Source: Fodinibius sp034521915
GTDB taxonomy: Bacteria > Bacteroidota > Rhodothermia > Balneolales > Balneolaceae
DNA length: 64,000 nt
Direction: 5' to 3'
NCBI RefSeq assembly: GCF_034521915.1
Contig: NZ_JAXHLU010000011.1
Location: 62,001 to 126,000, forward strand
Shown here one piece after another: positions 44,412-54,100 of the stretch. The translations under genes and the position numbers were made by a program. Numbering within the stretch: the stretch's first letter is position 1; every line of letters starts with the position of its first letter. A model generated the notes under the pieces. It worked only from the letters and a program-made list of their open reading frames with translations, had not been told where the DNA came from and ran no database searches.

Positions 44412-44805
44412 GGAACAGTCCGGACGTCAGCTTACTTATGAGCGATCGGTATCCTTTTTAGATACCGATGAAGACACGCTGACTACCATTGACGTTGCAA
44501 TAGCAGATAACAACAAAGAACGCAATCAAGGATTAATGGATGTGCGAGAATTGCCATCCGACAAAGGAATGCTGTTTATTTTTGATGAAAACCAACCCCG
44601 CAGCTTCTGGATGGCCAACACTCCTCTCTCTCTGGATATTATGTTTGTTAATGAAAATTATGAAATTGTACGCATCCACCATAGTGCCCAGCCCTTTTCC
44701 GAAAAAAGTTTTAAATCAGAGGAGCCGGCAAAATACGTTATAGAAACCAATGGCGGATTTGCTGTTTCTCATGACATCCAAGAAGGGGCAAAAGTAAGCT
44801 TCTAA
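44314..44805 (+). CDS. DUF192 family lipoprotein
   Basis: A small lipoprotein with a lipobox ILSSAC placing the lipidated Cys at residue 20 of the 163-residue form. The DUF192 domain spans about 45-160: TIDVAIADNNKERNQGLMD, GMLFIFDENQPRSFWMANT and PLSLDIMFVNENYEIVRIHH are its hallmarks. The ATG at 44314 gives a clean signal peptide; an ATG four codons upstream is also possible. The start overlaps the 3' end of the broken BNR gene by 98 bases. The function of DUF192 is unknown. Confidence 0.86.
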   Translation: MKLPSTLLLVIIMAILSSACSQAQKESNTKNTEEQSGRQLTYERSVSFLDTDEDTLTTIDVAIADNNKERNQGLMDVRELPSDKGMLFIFDENQPRSFWMANTPLSLDIMFVNENYEIVRIHHSAQPFSEKSFKSEEPAKYVIETNGGFAVSHDIQEGAKVSF

Positions 44806-44861
44806 AAATTAACCCAACCGTTAATACCGGATCATATAATTTCAAAATCCAGTACAGCGGC

Positions 44862-45893
44862 TTATGCCTCAATCGTTTCTTGCTTGTACTCTTCAAGAAA
44901 CTCTTTCACCTTCATTACATTCTCTTTTGATCCAATGAAAATAGGCGTTCTCTGATGGATACTTTCAGGCTCAATTTCTAAAATACGCCCTTCCCCATCA
45001 ATCGCCATTCCGCCCGCCTGCTCTATCACAAAGCTTAGCGGATTGCATTCATACATCAGCCGAAGCTTTCCATTTGGGTATTGACTGCTATTGGGATAGA
45101 TAAAAATGCCACCTGTGATAAGCGTACGATGCACATCGGCCACCATTGAACCGATATACCGCGCCTTGTAAGGCCTGCTGGTATCGGGGTCTTCAACTTG
45201 GCAATACTTTACATATTGCTTGAGTCCTTCATCCCAGGATTGATAACTACCCTCATTCACACTGTAAATGGTACCATGATCAGGTATTTTAACATCGTCA
45301 TCCGAAAGAATAAATTCACCTATACTTGGATCAAGGGTAAATACCGAAACTCCCAATCCTGTTGTATATGTCATCAACGTACTTGAGCCATATAATACAT
45401 ATCCGGCGGCAACCTGTTCTACCCCCGACTGCAAGGCATCCTTTTTACTGAGCTTATCGGTAGCAGAGCTCTTCCGCATATAAATAGAAAAGATACTTCC
45501 AATCGAAACATTCAGATCAATATTAGAAGAGCCATCCAGCGGATCGAGATACACAATATATTTTCCACCATCATTATCCAACTCAACAATGCCATCATTT
45601 TCTTCTGAAATAACCATACACGTTATTTCAGATCTATTTAAGGCTGATATAAGCTGCTTATCAGCAAAAAGATCCAGTTTTTTTACTGATTCACCATGTA
45701 CATTGGTCGTTCCGTCTTCGCCGAGAATATTGGTGATACCTGCCTTATTTACCTCTCTTGATATTATTTTTGCGGCCAATCCAATATCGCGAAGTAACTG
45801 AGAGAGTTCTCCCGTAGCACCGGGAAATTTATTCTGTCCCTGAATAATATATTCTTCCAGCGTTATAACGCGATTTGTTTTCCGATCTACCAT
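44862..45893 (-). CDS. fbp: fructose-1,6-bisphosphatase, class 1
   Basis: Removes the 1-phosphate from fructose-1,6-bisphosphate in gluconeogenesis. The 343-residue chain has the metal-binding motif YLDPLDGSSNIDLNVSIG, the conserved SEEND (VISEENDGI) and the substrate region KARYIGSMVADVHRTLITGG, with LRLMYECNPLSFVIEQAGG further on. Class 1 membership is clear. It is a single-gene unit, with coaE upstream on the same strand after a 57-nt gap. The strand changes on its downstream side (DUF192 gene, convergent). Confidence 0.96.
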   Translation of the reverse strand: MVDRKTNRVITLEEYIIQGQNKFPGATGELSQLLRDIGLAAKIISREVNKAGITNILGEDGTTNVHGESVKKLDLFADKQLISALNRSEITCMVISEENDGIVELDNDGGKYIVYLDPLDGSSNIDLNVSIGSIFSIYMRKSSATDKLSKKDALQSGVEQVAAGYVLYGSSTLMTYTTGLGVSVFTLDPSIGEFILSDDDVKIPDHGTIYSVNEGSYQSWDEGLKQYVKYCQVEDPDTSRPYKARYIGSMVADVHRTLITGGIFIYPNSSQYPNGKLRLMYECNPLSFVIEQAGGMAIDGEGRILEIEPESIHQRTPIFIGSKENVMKVKEFLEEYKQETIEA

Positions 45894-45950
45894 AGCTTCC
45901 CTCTGTGAATAACCAATTTTATATGATTGAAATTCTTGTTCATTATCTTA

Positions 45951-46541
45951 TTAGTTTAAAAAATTCTGGTATATAATTTCGGCTTTCTTTTCCAGTTCCT
46001 CAAGTGTTCCATTGTTACGGATAACATAATCGGCGCGGTCAGTCGCTTTTTCAAAGTTGCGCTGTTTTTCAATTCGCCCTCTTATTTCCACCTCAGAGCT
46101 GTTATCCCGCTGTTTTACCCGCTTAATTCTATGGTCTTCGTCAGCCAATACCAGTACAATATAGTCCAGCGAACCGGGCTCCAAGTTTTCCAGTAATAAA
46201 GCGGCTTCATAGACAAATATATCGTATCCCTGTGCTTCAGCTTCCTCTATCTTTTGGGATGCAGCCGCAGGCAATTTCGGATGAACGATAGCATTCAATT
46301 CTTTAACACGCCCTTTTTCAAACGCTTCTTTTGCCAAATGCTTTGTATTTAGTTCCCCATCGTCCAAAAATGATTCTGATCCAAAATGATCAACAAGTTG
46401 CTGTTTAACCTCGGCATTAGTTACCATCACCTGCTTGGCAAGATCATCGGCATTTAAGACATAAGCGCCCTTTTTAGCCCAAACATTACACACCGTGGAC
46501 TTGCCACTGCCAATACCTCCGGTAATGCCTACAGTAATCAT
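45951..46541 (-). CDS. coaE: dephospho-CoA kinase
   Basis: CoaE phosphorylates dephospho-CoA in the final step of coenzyme A synthesis. The P-loop GITGGIGSGKSTVC is at the N-terminus, followed by NADDLAKQVM, the substrate-binding motif IVHPKLPAAAS, and VYEAALLLENLEPGSLDYIVLV with R-rich RIKRVKQRD lid sequence. Length 196 is normal. Its ATG overlaps the prfB stop (TAATG), so it is translationally coupled to the release factor gene. Confidence 0.94.
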   Translation of the reverse strand: MITVGITGGIGSGKSTVCNVWAKKGAYVLNADDLAKQVMVTNAEVKQQLVDHFGSESFLDDGELNTKHLAKEAFEKGRVKELNAIVHPKLPAAASQKIEEAEAQGYDIFVYEAALLLENLEPGSLDYIVLVLADEDHRIKRVKQRDNSSEVEIRGRIEKQRNFEKATDRADYVIRNNGTLEELEKKAEIIYQNFLN

Positions 46542-47675
46542 TATTCCGTTTTATCTGATGAAGATATCGAAAGCAGATACTCATTAATAAACTCATCGAG
46601 CTCGCCATCCATGACTGCATCGGTGTTAGAAGTTTCGTAATCCGTACGATGATCTTTCACCATATTATAGGGATGAAATACATACGAACGTATTTGTGAT
46701 CCCCACTCAATATCCTTCTTCGAATCTTCGAGCTTCTGCTTGTTACGCTCTTTGATCTGCTTTTCCAACTCGTAAATTTTTGACTTAAGCAGCGTCATTG
46801 CCTTTTCACGGTTTTGTTTCTGGGAACGTTCCTGCTGACACTCCGATACAACCCGCTGCTCGGTACCATCGGATAGCTCTCCTTCCCAAATAAGTCGAAC
46901 TGCGGTTTCTGTTTTATTCACATGCTGTCCACCCGCGCCGCTGGCACGAAAGCGCTGCAGCTCAACTTTGCTTTCATCAATATCAACCTCAATGGTATCA
47001 TCCACTACAGGTGATACAAATACTGAGCAGAATGAGGTATGTCGACGCGAATTGCTATCAAAGGGAGAAATACGTACCAACCGGTGAACACCGCTTTCGG
47101 CTTTCAAAAATCCGTAAGCGAACTCTCCCTCAACCTGTATCGTTGCACTTTTCAATCCAGCAACATCGCCCTCCTGATACTCCATTACTGAAATATCGTA
47201 ATCGTGCTTCTTTGCCCACCGGGTATACATGCGATACAACATTTCGGCCCAATCCTGGCTCTCGGTACCGCCGGCCCCCGGGTTAAACGTAAGAATAGCA
47301 TCACGATGGTCATCTTCGCCACGCAACATATTTCGCAGCTCAAGATCTTCAACTCCTTTCTCAAGTTTTTTGATCTCCTGTTGCAACTCATCTCCTACCT
47401 CTTCACCTTCATCCAAAAATTCCTGATAGACTTTAATGCTTTCGCGCAGTTCATCCAGACGATCCCAGCTTTTGACCATATTCTTTTCGTGATCCAGCTT
47501 TTTCATAATTCGACGGGCCTCGTCGGGATCATTCCAGAAATTGGGATCCTGCGTCTGCTCTTGTAGCTCGATGATATTTACCTTACGCTGATCATAGTCA
47601 AAGATACCCCCTGAGCGCATCCACGCGCTCAAATAATTCAGCAAGTTGTTCCGAATTGATCGTCGTAGTACTCAC
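46541..47675 (-). CDS. prfB: peptide chain release factor 2, with programmed +1 frameshift
   Basis: RF2 ends translation at UGA and UAA. Both hallmarks are present: the stop-reading motif SPF (RLVRISPFDSNSRR) and the catalytic GGQ (ASGAGGQHVNKTET). The gene starts at GTG 47675 (preceded by AAGGA) and reads 25 codons to CTT, then in-frame TGA at 47600-47598. Continuing in +1 from GAC at 47599 gives Asp-Tyr-Asp-Gln, the RF2 body. The slip site AGGGGGTATCTTTGAC is identical to the classical element, with its internal Shine-Dalgarno-like AGGGGG at 47612-47607. The total is about 377 residues. Frameshifting feeds back on RF2 level. Confidence 0.95.
47597..47612 (-). promoter_or_regulatory. RF2 programmed frameshift site
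   Basis: The element comprises AGGGGG, three spacer bases, CTT and TGA followed by C. This is the canonical arrangement: the SD-like sequence pairs with 16S rRNA while tRNA-Leu slips from CUU to UUU. Confidence 0.93.
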
Positions 47676-47716
47676 AATAATCCTTCTTTGTGTTCAAATT
47701 TAAAATTTTACTACCT

Positions 47717-47971
47717 TTACTTTCGTCCCAGTTTGCCCAGGAGATACCCTAAAGCAATACCACCTACAAAACCTATAAGCACGCCCTCTTCGGGATGAGA
47801 ACGAACATAACGCCGTGCTTCGCGATAATCTCTGTTTATTTCGTCCTCGAGTTCGGCTCGTTCTTTCTTCAACCGATTAATCAGCTTTTCATAACCTTTA
47901 ATTTTTTCGCGTTTTTTCTCTTCGGTTTTTGCTTCACTCTTCTCTTCTGATTTATTCTTGTTATCAGCCAT
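47717..47971 (-). CDS. small coiled-coil protein with C-terminal membrane anchor (DUF883/YqjD-like)
   Basis: An 84-residue protein. Residues 1-60 are extremely charged and helical (EKLINRLKKERAELEDEI), and residues 63-80 form one membrane helix with a Gly pattern (GVLIGFVGGIALGYLLG), ended by KLGRK. The layout and RSHPEEGVLIGFVGGIALGYLL resemble YqjD/ElaB (DUF883), tail-anchored proteins that bind ribosomes. The match is by architecture and short motif, not full length. A TATCTTTG box lies about 29 nt before the ATG on the same strand. Confidence 0.75.
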   Translation of the reverse strand: MADNKNKSEEKSEAKTEEKKREKIKGYEKLINRLKKERAELEDEINRDYREARRYVRSHPEEGVLIGFVGGIALGYLLGKLGRK

Positions 47972-48114
47972 AGTTGTAATTCTTTATTTTAGGGTTACTC
48001 AAAGATACAAATTCTGCACCGAATCACATTTTTAAATTATATTTTTTTACTATCTAAAACTCCAATAGAGGATTCATATTATTTACATATGCAAACGTTA
48101 GTTTTATTCCGTCC

Positions 48115-49281
48115 ATGAAATTAATATCCGACATTGTACAACAGATACAGCGTCGTATCTTTGATACGATCACCTCGGGCAACCTGGTATATAATACCTG
48201 CTGGGAAGACCCGCGGATCGATCGAAAACTCCTAAACTTGGACTCCAGCAGTAATGTTTTAATGCTTACCAGCGCCGGTGATAACGCACTTGATTATCTG
48301 CTTGATGATGTTCAACATATTCAATGTGTAGATATTAATCCCGCCCAAAATGCCTTGCTGGAACTTAAAAAAGCTATTTTTAAAAATGGCAACTATACCA
48401 TCTTGTGGGACTTTTTTGGAGAAGGACGAAAATCCGGAGCCGAAATCATCTATCATCAGCAATTACGAACATTATTACCAAAGCCAGCCCAGCAATTCTG
48501 GGATAGAAACATCCACAATTTTAGTCCCAGATCGACAAATGACAGCTTCTACTTTAGCGGTACTTCCGGAAAGATCGCGCGTACTGTTTTTAACCAGATT
48601 CAACGAAAAGAATTAATGTCAGCTGTCGAAAATCTTTTATCCGCCAAAAATTTGGAAGAACAAGCATATTATTTCCATGAAATTGAACCCCAGCTCTGGA
48701 ACCCCTTTTCGGAATGGCTAATTCGGCGTCACGCTACCATGACAATGCTTGGCGTTCCGGCCAGTCAACGCAAGATGATTGAACAGCAGTACGAAGACGG
48801 ACTACTGGAATTTATTCGTCAATCTTTGCAACAGGTGTTCACAAAGTTACCAATCGGAGATAATTACTTTTGGCGCGTTTATCTCACGGGACACTATACT
48901 CCTGATTGCTGCCCCAACTATCTGCTTGAAAAAAACTTCCGGATTTTACGAAACCGGATTCATCGGATTGAAACCCAAACCTCCTCCCTGTTGAAAGCCC
49001 TACAACAAAGTGACACAACCTATTCGCATTTTGTATTATTGGATCATCAGGACTGGATGGCATTTACGCAACCTGATCAACTTGCCAAACAATGGAGACA
49101 AATATTGGACCATGCCCAAAGTGGTGCTCGCATATTATTTCGATCAGCCATGCCCGAGCCCAATTTCCTGCCGGAGTTTGTCTTTGATAACATTAGTTTT
49201 CATCCTGAATTAACAGAACCCTTGCACAAAAAAGATCGCGTTGGGACCTACGAATCTACACATCTTGCCACCGTATTATGA
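48115..49281 (+). CDS. btaA: S-adenosylmethionine:diacylglycerol 3-amino-3-carboxypropyltransferase (BtaA)
   Basis: BtaA moves the aminocarboxypropyl group of SAM to diacylglycerol, the first step of betaine-lipid (DGTS) synthesis. The 388-residue protein (DUF3419) has the signature NLVYNTCWEDPRIDR (23-37) and the SAM-binding stretch VLMLTSAGDNALDYLLD and CVDINPAQNALLELK. WRVYLTGHYTPDCCPNYL and ILFRSAMPEPNFLP further mark the family. The stop overlaps the start of the btaB-like methyltransferase gene (ATGA), so the pair forms a unit. The following gene is frameshifted. Confidence 0.9.
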   Translation: MKLISDIVQQIQRRIFDTITSGNLVYNTCWEDPRIDRKLLNLDSSSNVLMLTSAGDNALDYLLDDVQHIQCVDINPAQNALLELKKAIFKNGNYTILWDFFGEGRKSGAEIIYHQQLRTLLPKPAQQFWDRNIHNFSPRSTNDSFYFSGTSGKIARTVFNQIQRKELMSAVENLLSAKNLEEQAYYFHEIEPQLWNPFSEWLIRRHATMTMLGVPASQRKMIEQQYEDGLLEFIRQSLQQVFTKLPIGDNYFWRVYLTGHYTPDCCPNYLLEKNFRILRNRIHRIETQTSSLLKALQQSDTTYSHFVLLDHQDWMAFTQPDQLAKQWRQILDHAQSGARILFRSAMPEPNFLPEFVFDNISFHPELTEPLHKKDRVGTYESTHLATVL

Positions 49282-49915
49282 ACAACCTATCAGAAATTCC
49301 AGTTGCCGAGGAACACGTGAAAAATGTAGCGCAATATTATCAGCTCCATGCCCCTATTTATGACGCCACCCGATGGAGTTTCTTATTCGGACGAACGAAA
49401 CTAATCAAACAAATTCCCGCCTTACCGGCCAATGCCCAAATTTTAGAAGTAGGATGTGGCACAGGCAAAAATCTAATTCAGCTAAAAAAGCAGATTTCCT
49501 GAGGCACACATTACCGGCATTGACGTTTCTCCTGATATGCTCGAAAAAGCCCGGAAAAAAATCACGGATCCTTCTATAAACCTTACAAGAAATTCGTTAT
49601 GGTGCTGGCAATCTAAATAAAAATAACTACGACCTGATCTTACTCTCCTACTCGCTTACCATGATGGCAGCAGGATATCCACAAATAATAACAAGACTAA
49701 AAAATGATCTCAGGGCAAACGGATATCTTGCCGTAGTCGATTTCTATACTTCTCCCTTTTCTTGGTTCAGAAAATGGATGGGAATGAATCATGTGGATTT
49801 TACCGGTGATTTGTATCCCTTTTTAGAAAAGAATTTTAAATCCATACAAACAAATTTCCAGAACGCCTATCTCGGACTTTGGAACTATTTCCAGTTTATA
49901 GGGACACCAAATTAG
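49278..49915 (+). pseudogene. btaB: BtaB-type SAM methyltransferase, broken by two frameshifts
   Basis: BtaB trimethylates the BtaA product to diacylglyceryl-trimethylhomoserine. The frame from ATG 49278 gives VKNVAQYYQLHAPIYDATRW and the SAM motif ILEVGCGTGKNLIQLKKQ, and stops at TGA 49500. The +1 frame continues PEAHITGIDVSPDMLEKARK up to about 49585. A further +1 step is then needed to reach EIRYGAGNLNKNNYDLILLS and LTMMAAGYPQIITRL, ending FQFIGTPN at 49915. Joined, the chain is about 210 residues, a normal methyltransferase length. Both breaks lie near A-runs or T-runs. True decay or sequence errors are both possible. Confidence 0.85.
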
Positions 49916-49965
49916 GTTCTTTTTAGAAATGAGTTCATCTGCAGCTTTTCTTATTTTATGCAACT

Positions 49966-50593
49966 ATGAAAAAAATTGAACAACAGATCACGCAAATAAA
50001 AGAAGAGCTGGATAAATTCGCCCAATGATGGCGACCTGCTCAACGAATTGGGCATTGGATATCACATGCTCGGAGATTATGATCAAGCCATTGAATACTA
50101 TCAACAGGCACTCAATCAACAACCCAAAGCTGCCAAGATCCATTTTAACCTAGCCAATACCTTTTATGAAAAAAAGGATATTGAAAAGGCTATCAATCAC
50201 TACATGAATGCACTGGATATAAAGCCCGATTATGTGCCGGCCTTAAATAATCTGGCTGACATTTATGAGTTGGCTAATGAAGATGAAAAAGCGAGAGAAT
50301 TATTTGAGCACATCACTGAGATAAATCCCGAAGATCCCATGGGATATTTCAATTTAGGTAACCATCATCTGCGAAACAATGATAGCCTGGAAGCGGGACG
50401 CTGCTACAAAAAAGCGATAGAATTGGAACCCGAATTTCACGAGGCCTATAATAATATCGGCTTTTTGTTGAAACACCTGGAACAATACGAAGAGGCCATT
50501 TCTTATTTTGAGCAGTGTCTTGAAATCAAACCCGATTATGAGCCGGCAAAGAAAGATTTAGAAGCCTGCAAAAAAGCATTGCAAAACTCCTGA
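49966..50593 (+). pseudogene. TPR-repeat protein, frameshifted near its start
   Basis: The frame from ATG 49966 reads KKIEQQITQIKEELDK and meets TGA at 50026. The +1 frame continues NSPNDGDLLNELGIGYHMLG and then five to six tetratricopeptide units of 34 residues (for example GDYDQAIEYYQQALNQQPKA, KDIEKAINHYMNALDIKP, DSLEAGRCYKKAIELEPEF, EQYEEAISYFEQCLEIKPDY) to 50593. A shorter ORF from an internal start near 50048 would lose the first repeat. The predicted product is a soluble cytoplasmic helical repeat protein of about 208 residues. No signal peptide is seen and its partner is unknown. Confidence 0.8.
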
Positions 50594-50659
50594 ACAGCAA
50601 CATTTACACTTGCCTATGTCGCAATAGTTACATCATTTTAATCAACCTAAGAGGTTACT

Positions 50660-51046
50660 ATGAAAAAAGTTATAGGCATTGGCGGAATATTTTTCAAAGC
50701 TGAAAATCCCAAAGAATTAGCCTCTTGGTACAAAACACATCTTCATATCCCAATCGACGAAAGTTACGGCGGATATACGTTTAATTGGAACAGTAACTCC
50801 GAACGCCCTTCAAAAGGATATACCATCTGGAGTCCATTCGATAATGATACTGAATACCTTGAGCCCAGCAAGAAAAACTTTATGTTCAACTTTATTGTGG
50901 ATGATCTAAAGGCGCTGGTCGAGATATTAAAGTCTGAAGGGATTAACCTGATTGGAGATGTCGAAGATACCGAATTTGGGCTGTTTGCCTGGATTATGGA
51001 TCCAGAAGGAAACAAAGTTGAACTTTGGGAGCCTGCTGAAGAATAA
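50660..51046 (+). CDS. VOC family protein (glyoxalase/bleomycin-resistance fold)
   Basis: A 128-residue single-domain vicinal oxygen chelate protein. The N-terminal half has GIGGIFFKAENPKELASWYKTHL and the C-terminal half has FMFNFIVDDLKALVEILKSEGI, ending WIMDPEGNKVELWEPAEE. The final Glu in KVELWEP is a usual metal ligand; the other ligands (His/Gln/Glu) are not obvious. The function within the large VOC group is unknown. It lies alone with 66 nt before and 113 nt after. Confidence 0.85.
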   Translation: MKKVIGIGGIFFKAENPKELASWYKTHLHIPIDESYGGYTFNWNSNSERPSKGYTIWSPFDNDTEYLEPSKKNFMFNFIVDDLKALVEILKSEGINLIGDVEDTEFGLFAWIMDPEGNKVELWEPAEE

Positions 51047-51159
51047 CACTTCTTAGAATCACTCAGTTTATTTACTCTTCAAAAGCTTACGGCAACATTG
51101 AAATTTTGCTTGTTTGTTAATTAGTTGTTGCAAATCCTTTTTCCAAACCCTACCATCTT

Positions 51160-54100
51160 ATGAAAAAAATAGCCACTACTTTTCTTTGGATTATCACTGT
51201 CTTGTTAATACTCACGCCAGTCAGGGATATTTTTGCACAGGATGACGGTACCCGGCTCCTGCGGGAACCTACTGTAAGCGAAAATCACATCGTCTTTGTT
51301 TATGCCAATGACTTATGGATAACCGATCGCGATGGCGGCGAAGCACGTAGACTTACCAGCGGAAAAGGCGGTGAAACGCATCCCCACTTTTCGCCTGATG
51401 GATCCAAAATTGCCTTTACAGCCCAGTACGACGGTAACACAGATGTTTATGTGGTGTCAGCAGAAGGTGGTCAAGCTAAACGATTAACCTGGCATCCCGG
51501 TGATGACAAGGTAACTGGTTGGACGCCCAATGGGGAAAAAGTACTTTTTATTTCCGGAAGAAAAGGACATCCTACACAAGAGACTACGTTCTACACCGTA
51601 AGTCTTGAAGGCGAACTACCCCAGAAACACAAGATTCCCCGGGCTGCATCCGGAGCGTTTTCCAGTGATGGCACCCACATTGCGTATCAGCCTGTCAGTC
51701 TTTCGGATAGTGAATGGCGGAACTATCGCGGTGGTCAAGCAAAACCGATATGGGTAGTGAATCTCGAGACCAATGATCTGCAAAGAACACCACGCGCTAA
51801 CAAAGAACGACACATAAATCCTATATGGTTGAATGATAAAGTCTATTTTCTGTCGGAGCGAGATTATACGATGAACATCTGGTCGTACGACCCTGCAACC
51901 GGTAACAGTGAGCAGCAGACTTTTCACTCCCAGTTTGATGTAAAAAATCTCGATTCGGGCGGTAGAGCTATCGTCTACGAACAAGGAGGTTATATTTATG
52001 AACTGGATCCAGCTACCGGCAATCACAAACAAATCGATATTCATGTCAAGGGTGATATGACGCAAGCTCGACCCCGTTGGGAAGATGTCCAGCCCACACA
52101 ACTTGACAATGCATCGCTTTCTCCAACCGGTGAGAGAGCACTGTTTCAGCATCGCGGAGAAGTGATTTCAGTACCTAAAGAAAAGGGAAGCTGGCGCAAT
52201 CTTACCCAAAGTTCAGGGGTTGCTAATCGATATCCTGCCTGGTCTCCCGATGGACAAAAAATTGCTTGGTTTTCCGATAAAAGCGGAGAGTACCAGCTCT
52301 ATATTTCTGATCAAAAAGGACTTGAAGAACCCCGTAAAATCGACCTGCCCGAGCCAACATTTTTCTATGAACCAAAATGGTCTCCCAACGGCAAATATAT
52401 TGCTTACACCGATACCCACTTCCGACTTTGGTACGTGAATACCCAAACGGGCAACGCTACACATATTGATACCGATGGTTACGCGCATCCTAACCGCACG
52501 ATGCATCCCAATTGGTCACCGGATAGCAAATGGATAGCCTACTCCAAACGGTTACAAAGCCAATATCACGTTATTAAAATATACAACGTAGAAACTGGCA
52601 AAAGCTATCAAATTACCGACGGTATGGCCGATTCAATCGATCCTGTGTGGGATAAAAACGGAAAATATATCTATTTCCTATCCAGTACCGACTTTGGACT
52701 CAATACCGGATGGCTGGATATGAGTTCGTATGATATGTCGACCACAAGAGGACTTTATATGGTAATGCTGGATGACAATACGAAATCTCCATTCTTGCCC
52801 GAAAGCGATGAAGAACCCGTCCAGGAAAACGAGGAAAATAAGAATGGGGATTCTGATGCAGGAGATGATGACTCGAATGTAACAATAGATCCGGAGGGAA
52901 TTAAAGATCGAATCGTAGCCGCTGATATTCCTCAGAAAAATTATACCGGCTTAATTAAAGGGCCTGAAGATCATGTCTTTTATGAAGAAAATGTGCCCGA
53001 TCAGCCTGGAACTACCTTACACCGATACAATGTTAAGGAGAGAAAATCTGAATCATTCCTCTCTCCCATTCAGAGAGCCACCGTTTCGCAAGATCGCAAG
53101 AATCTCCTGTATCGGAGTGGAGAAACCTGGGGCATAGTGTCTACTGTAGGTGGACCACAAAAGCCGGGTGATGGCAAAATTGATGTCAGTGGTATCCGCA
53201 TTCGCGTTGAACCCGAAAAAGAATGGCAGCAAATCTTCCGCGAAGGATGGCGTTTTCAGCGTGATTTTCTTTATGTGGATAACATACACGGTGCCCCCTG
53301 GCAAAAAATATATGATTGGTACAGCCCATGGGTCGACCATATTCATCACCGTTCAGACTTGAGTTATTTAATCGACATTCTTGGCGGAGAAGTTTCGGTA
53401 GGTCACTCATTCAACTTTGGCGGAGACTACCCCGAAGTTGATAATGTTTCTATCGGGCTTCTGGGAGCTGATCTTGAACAAGCAAATGGACGGTATCGCA
53501 TCAAAAAAATATATACCGACGAGAACTGGAACCCAGATCTACATGCTCCACTGGCACAACCGGGTATTGATGTTCAGGAAGGAGATTACATTCTTGCTGT
53601 TAATGGGCAAGAACTGCAAGCGCCCACAAATCCGTTTAGTCTCTTAGAGGGCACCGCCGACCGCAATACCATCTTGACAGTCAACGATGAGCCCACGATG
53701 GAAGGAGCACAAGAGGTTTCCGTCAAGCCTATTGCCAATGAAAGAGAGCTCAGGACCCGCAATTGGGTTGAAAGTAACCGTCGTAAGGTTGATAAGATGT
53801 CAGACGGTAGGCTTGCTTACGTCTGGCTACCGAATACAGCACAAGCCGGATACAATGCCTTTAACCGCTACTACTTTGCCCAACAGCACAAAGATGGAAT
53901 CGTCGTTGATGAGCGAAATAATGGCGGCGGTTCAGCGGCTGATTACATGATAGATGTGATGGATCGCGAACTGTTGGGATATTTTAATAGTAAAACCGGA
54001 GACAAATTTCCGCCTTTTACAACACCAATGGCCGGTCTCTGGGGACCCAAGGTAATGGTCATCAATGAAAGTGCCGGTTCCGGCGGCGATCTCTTACCCT

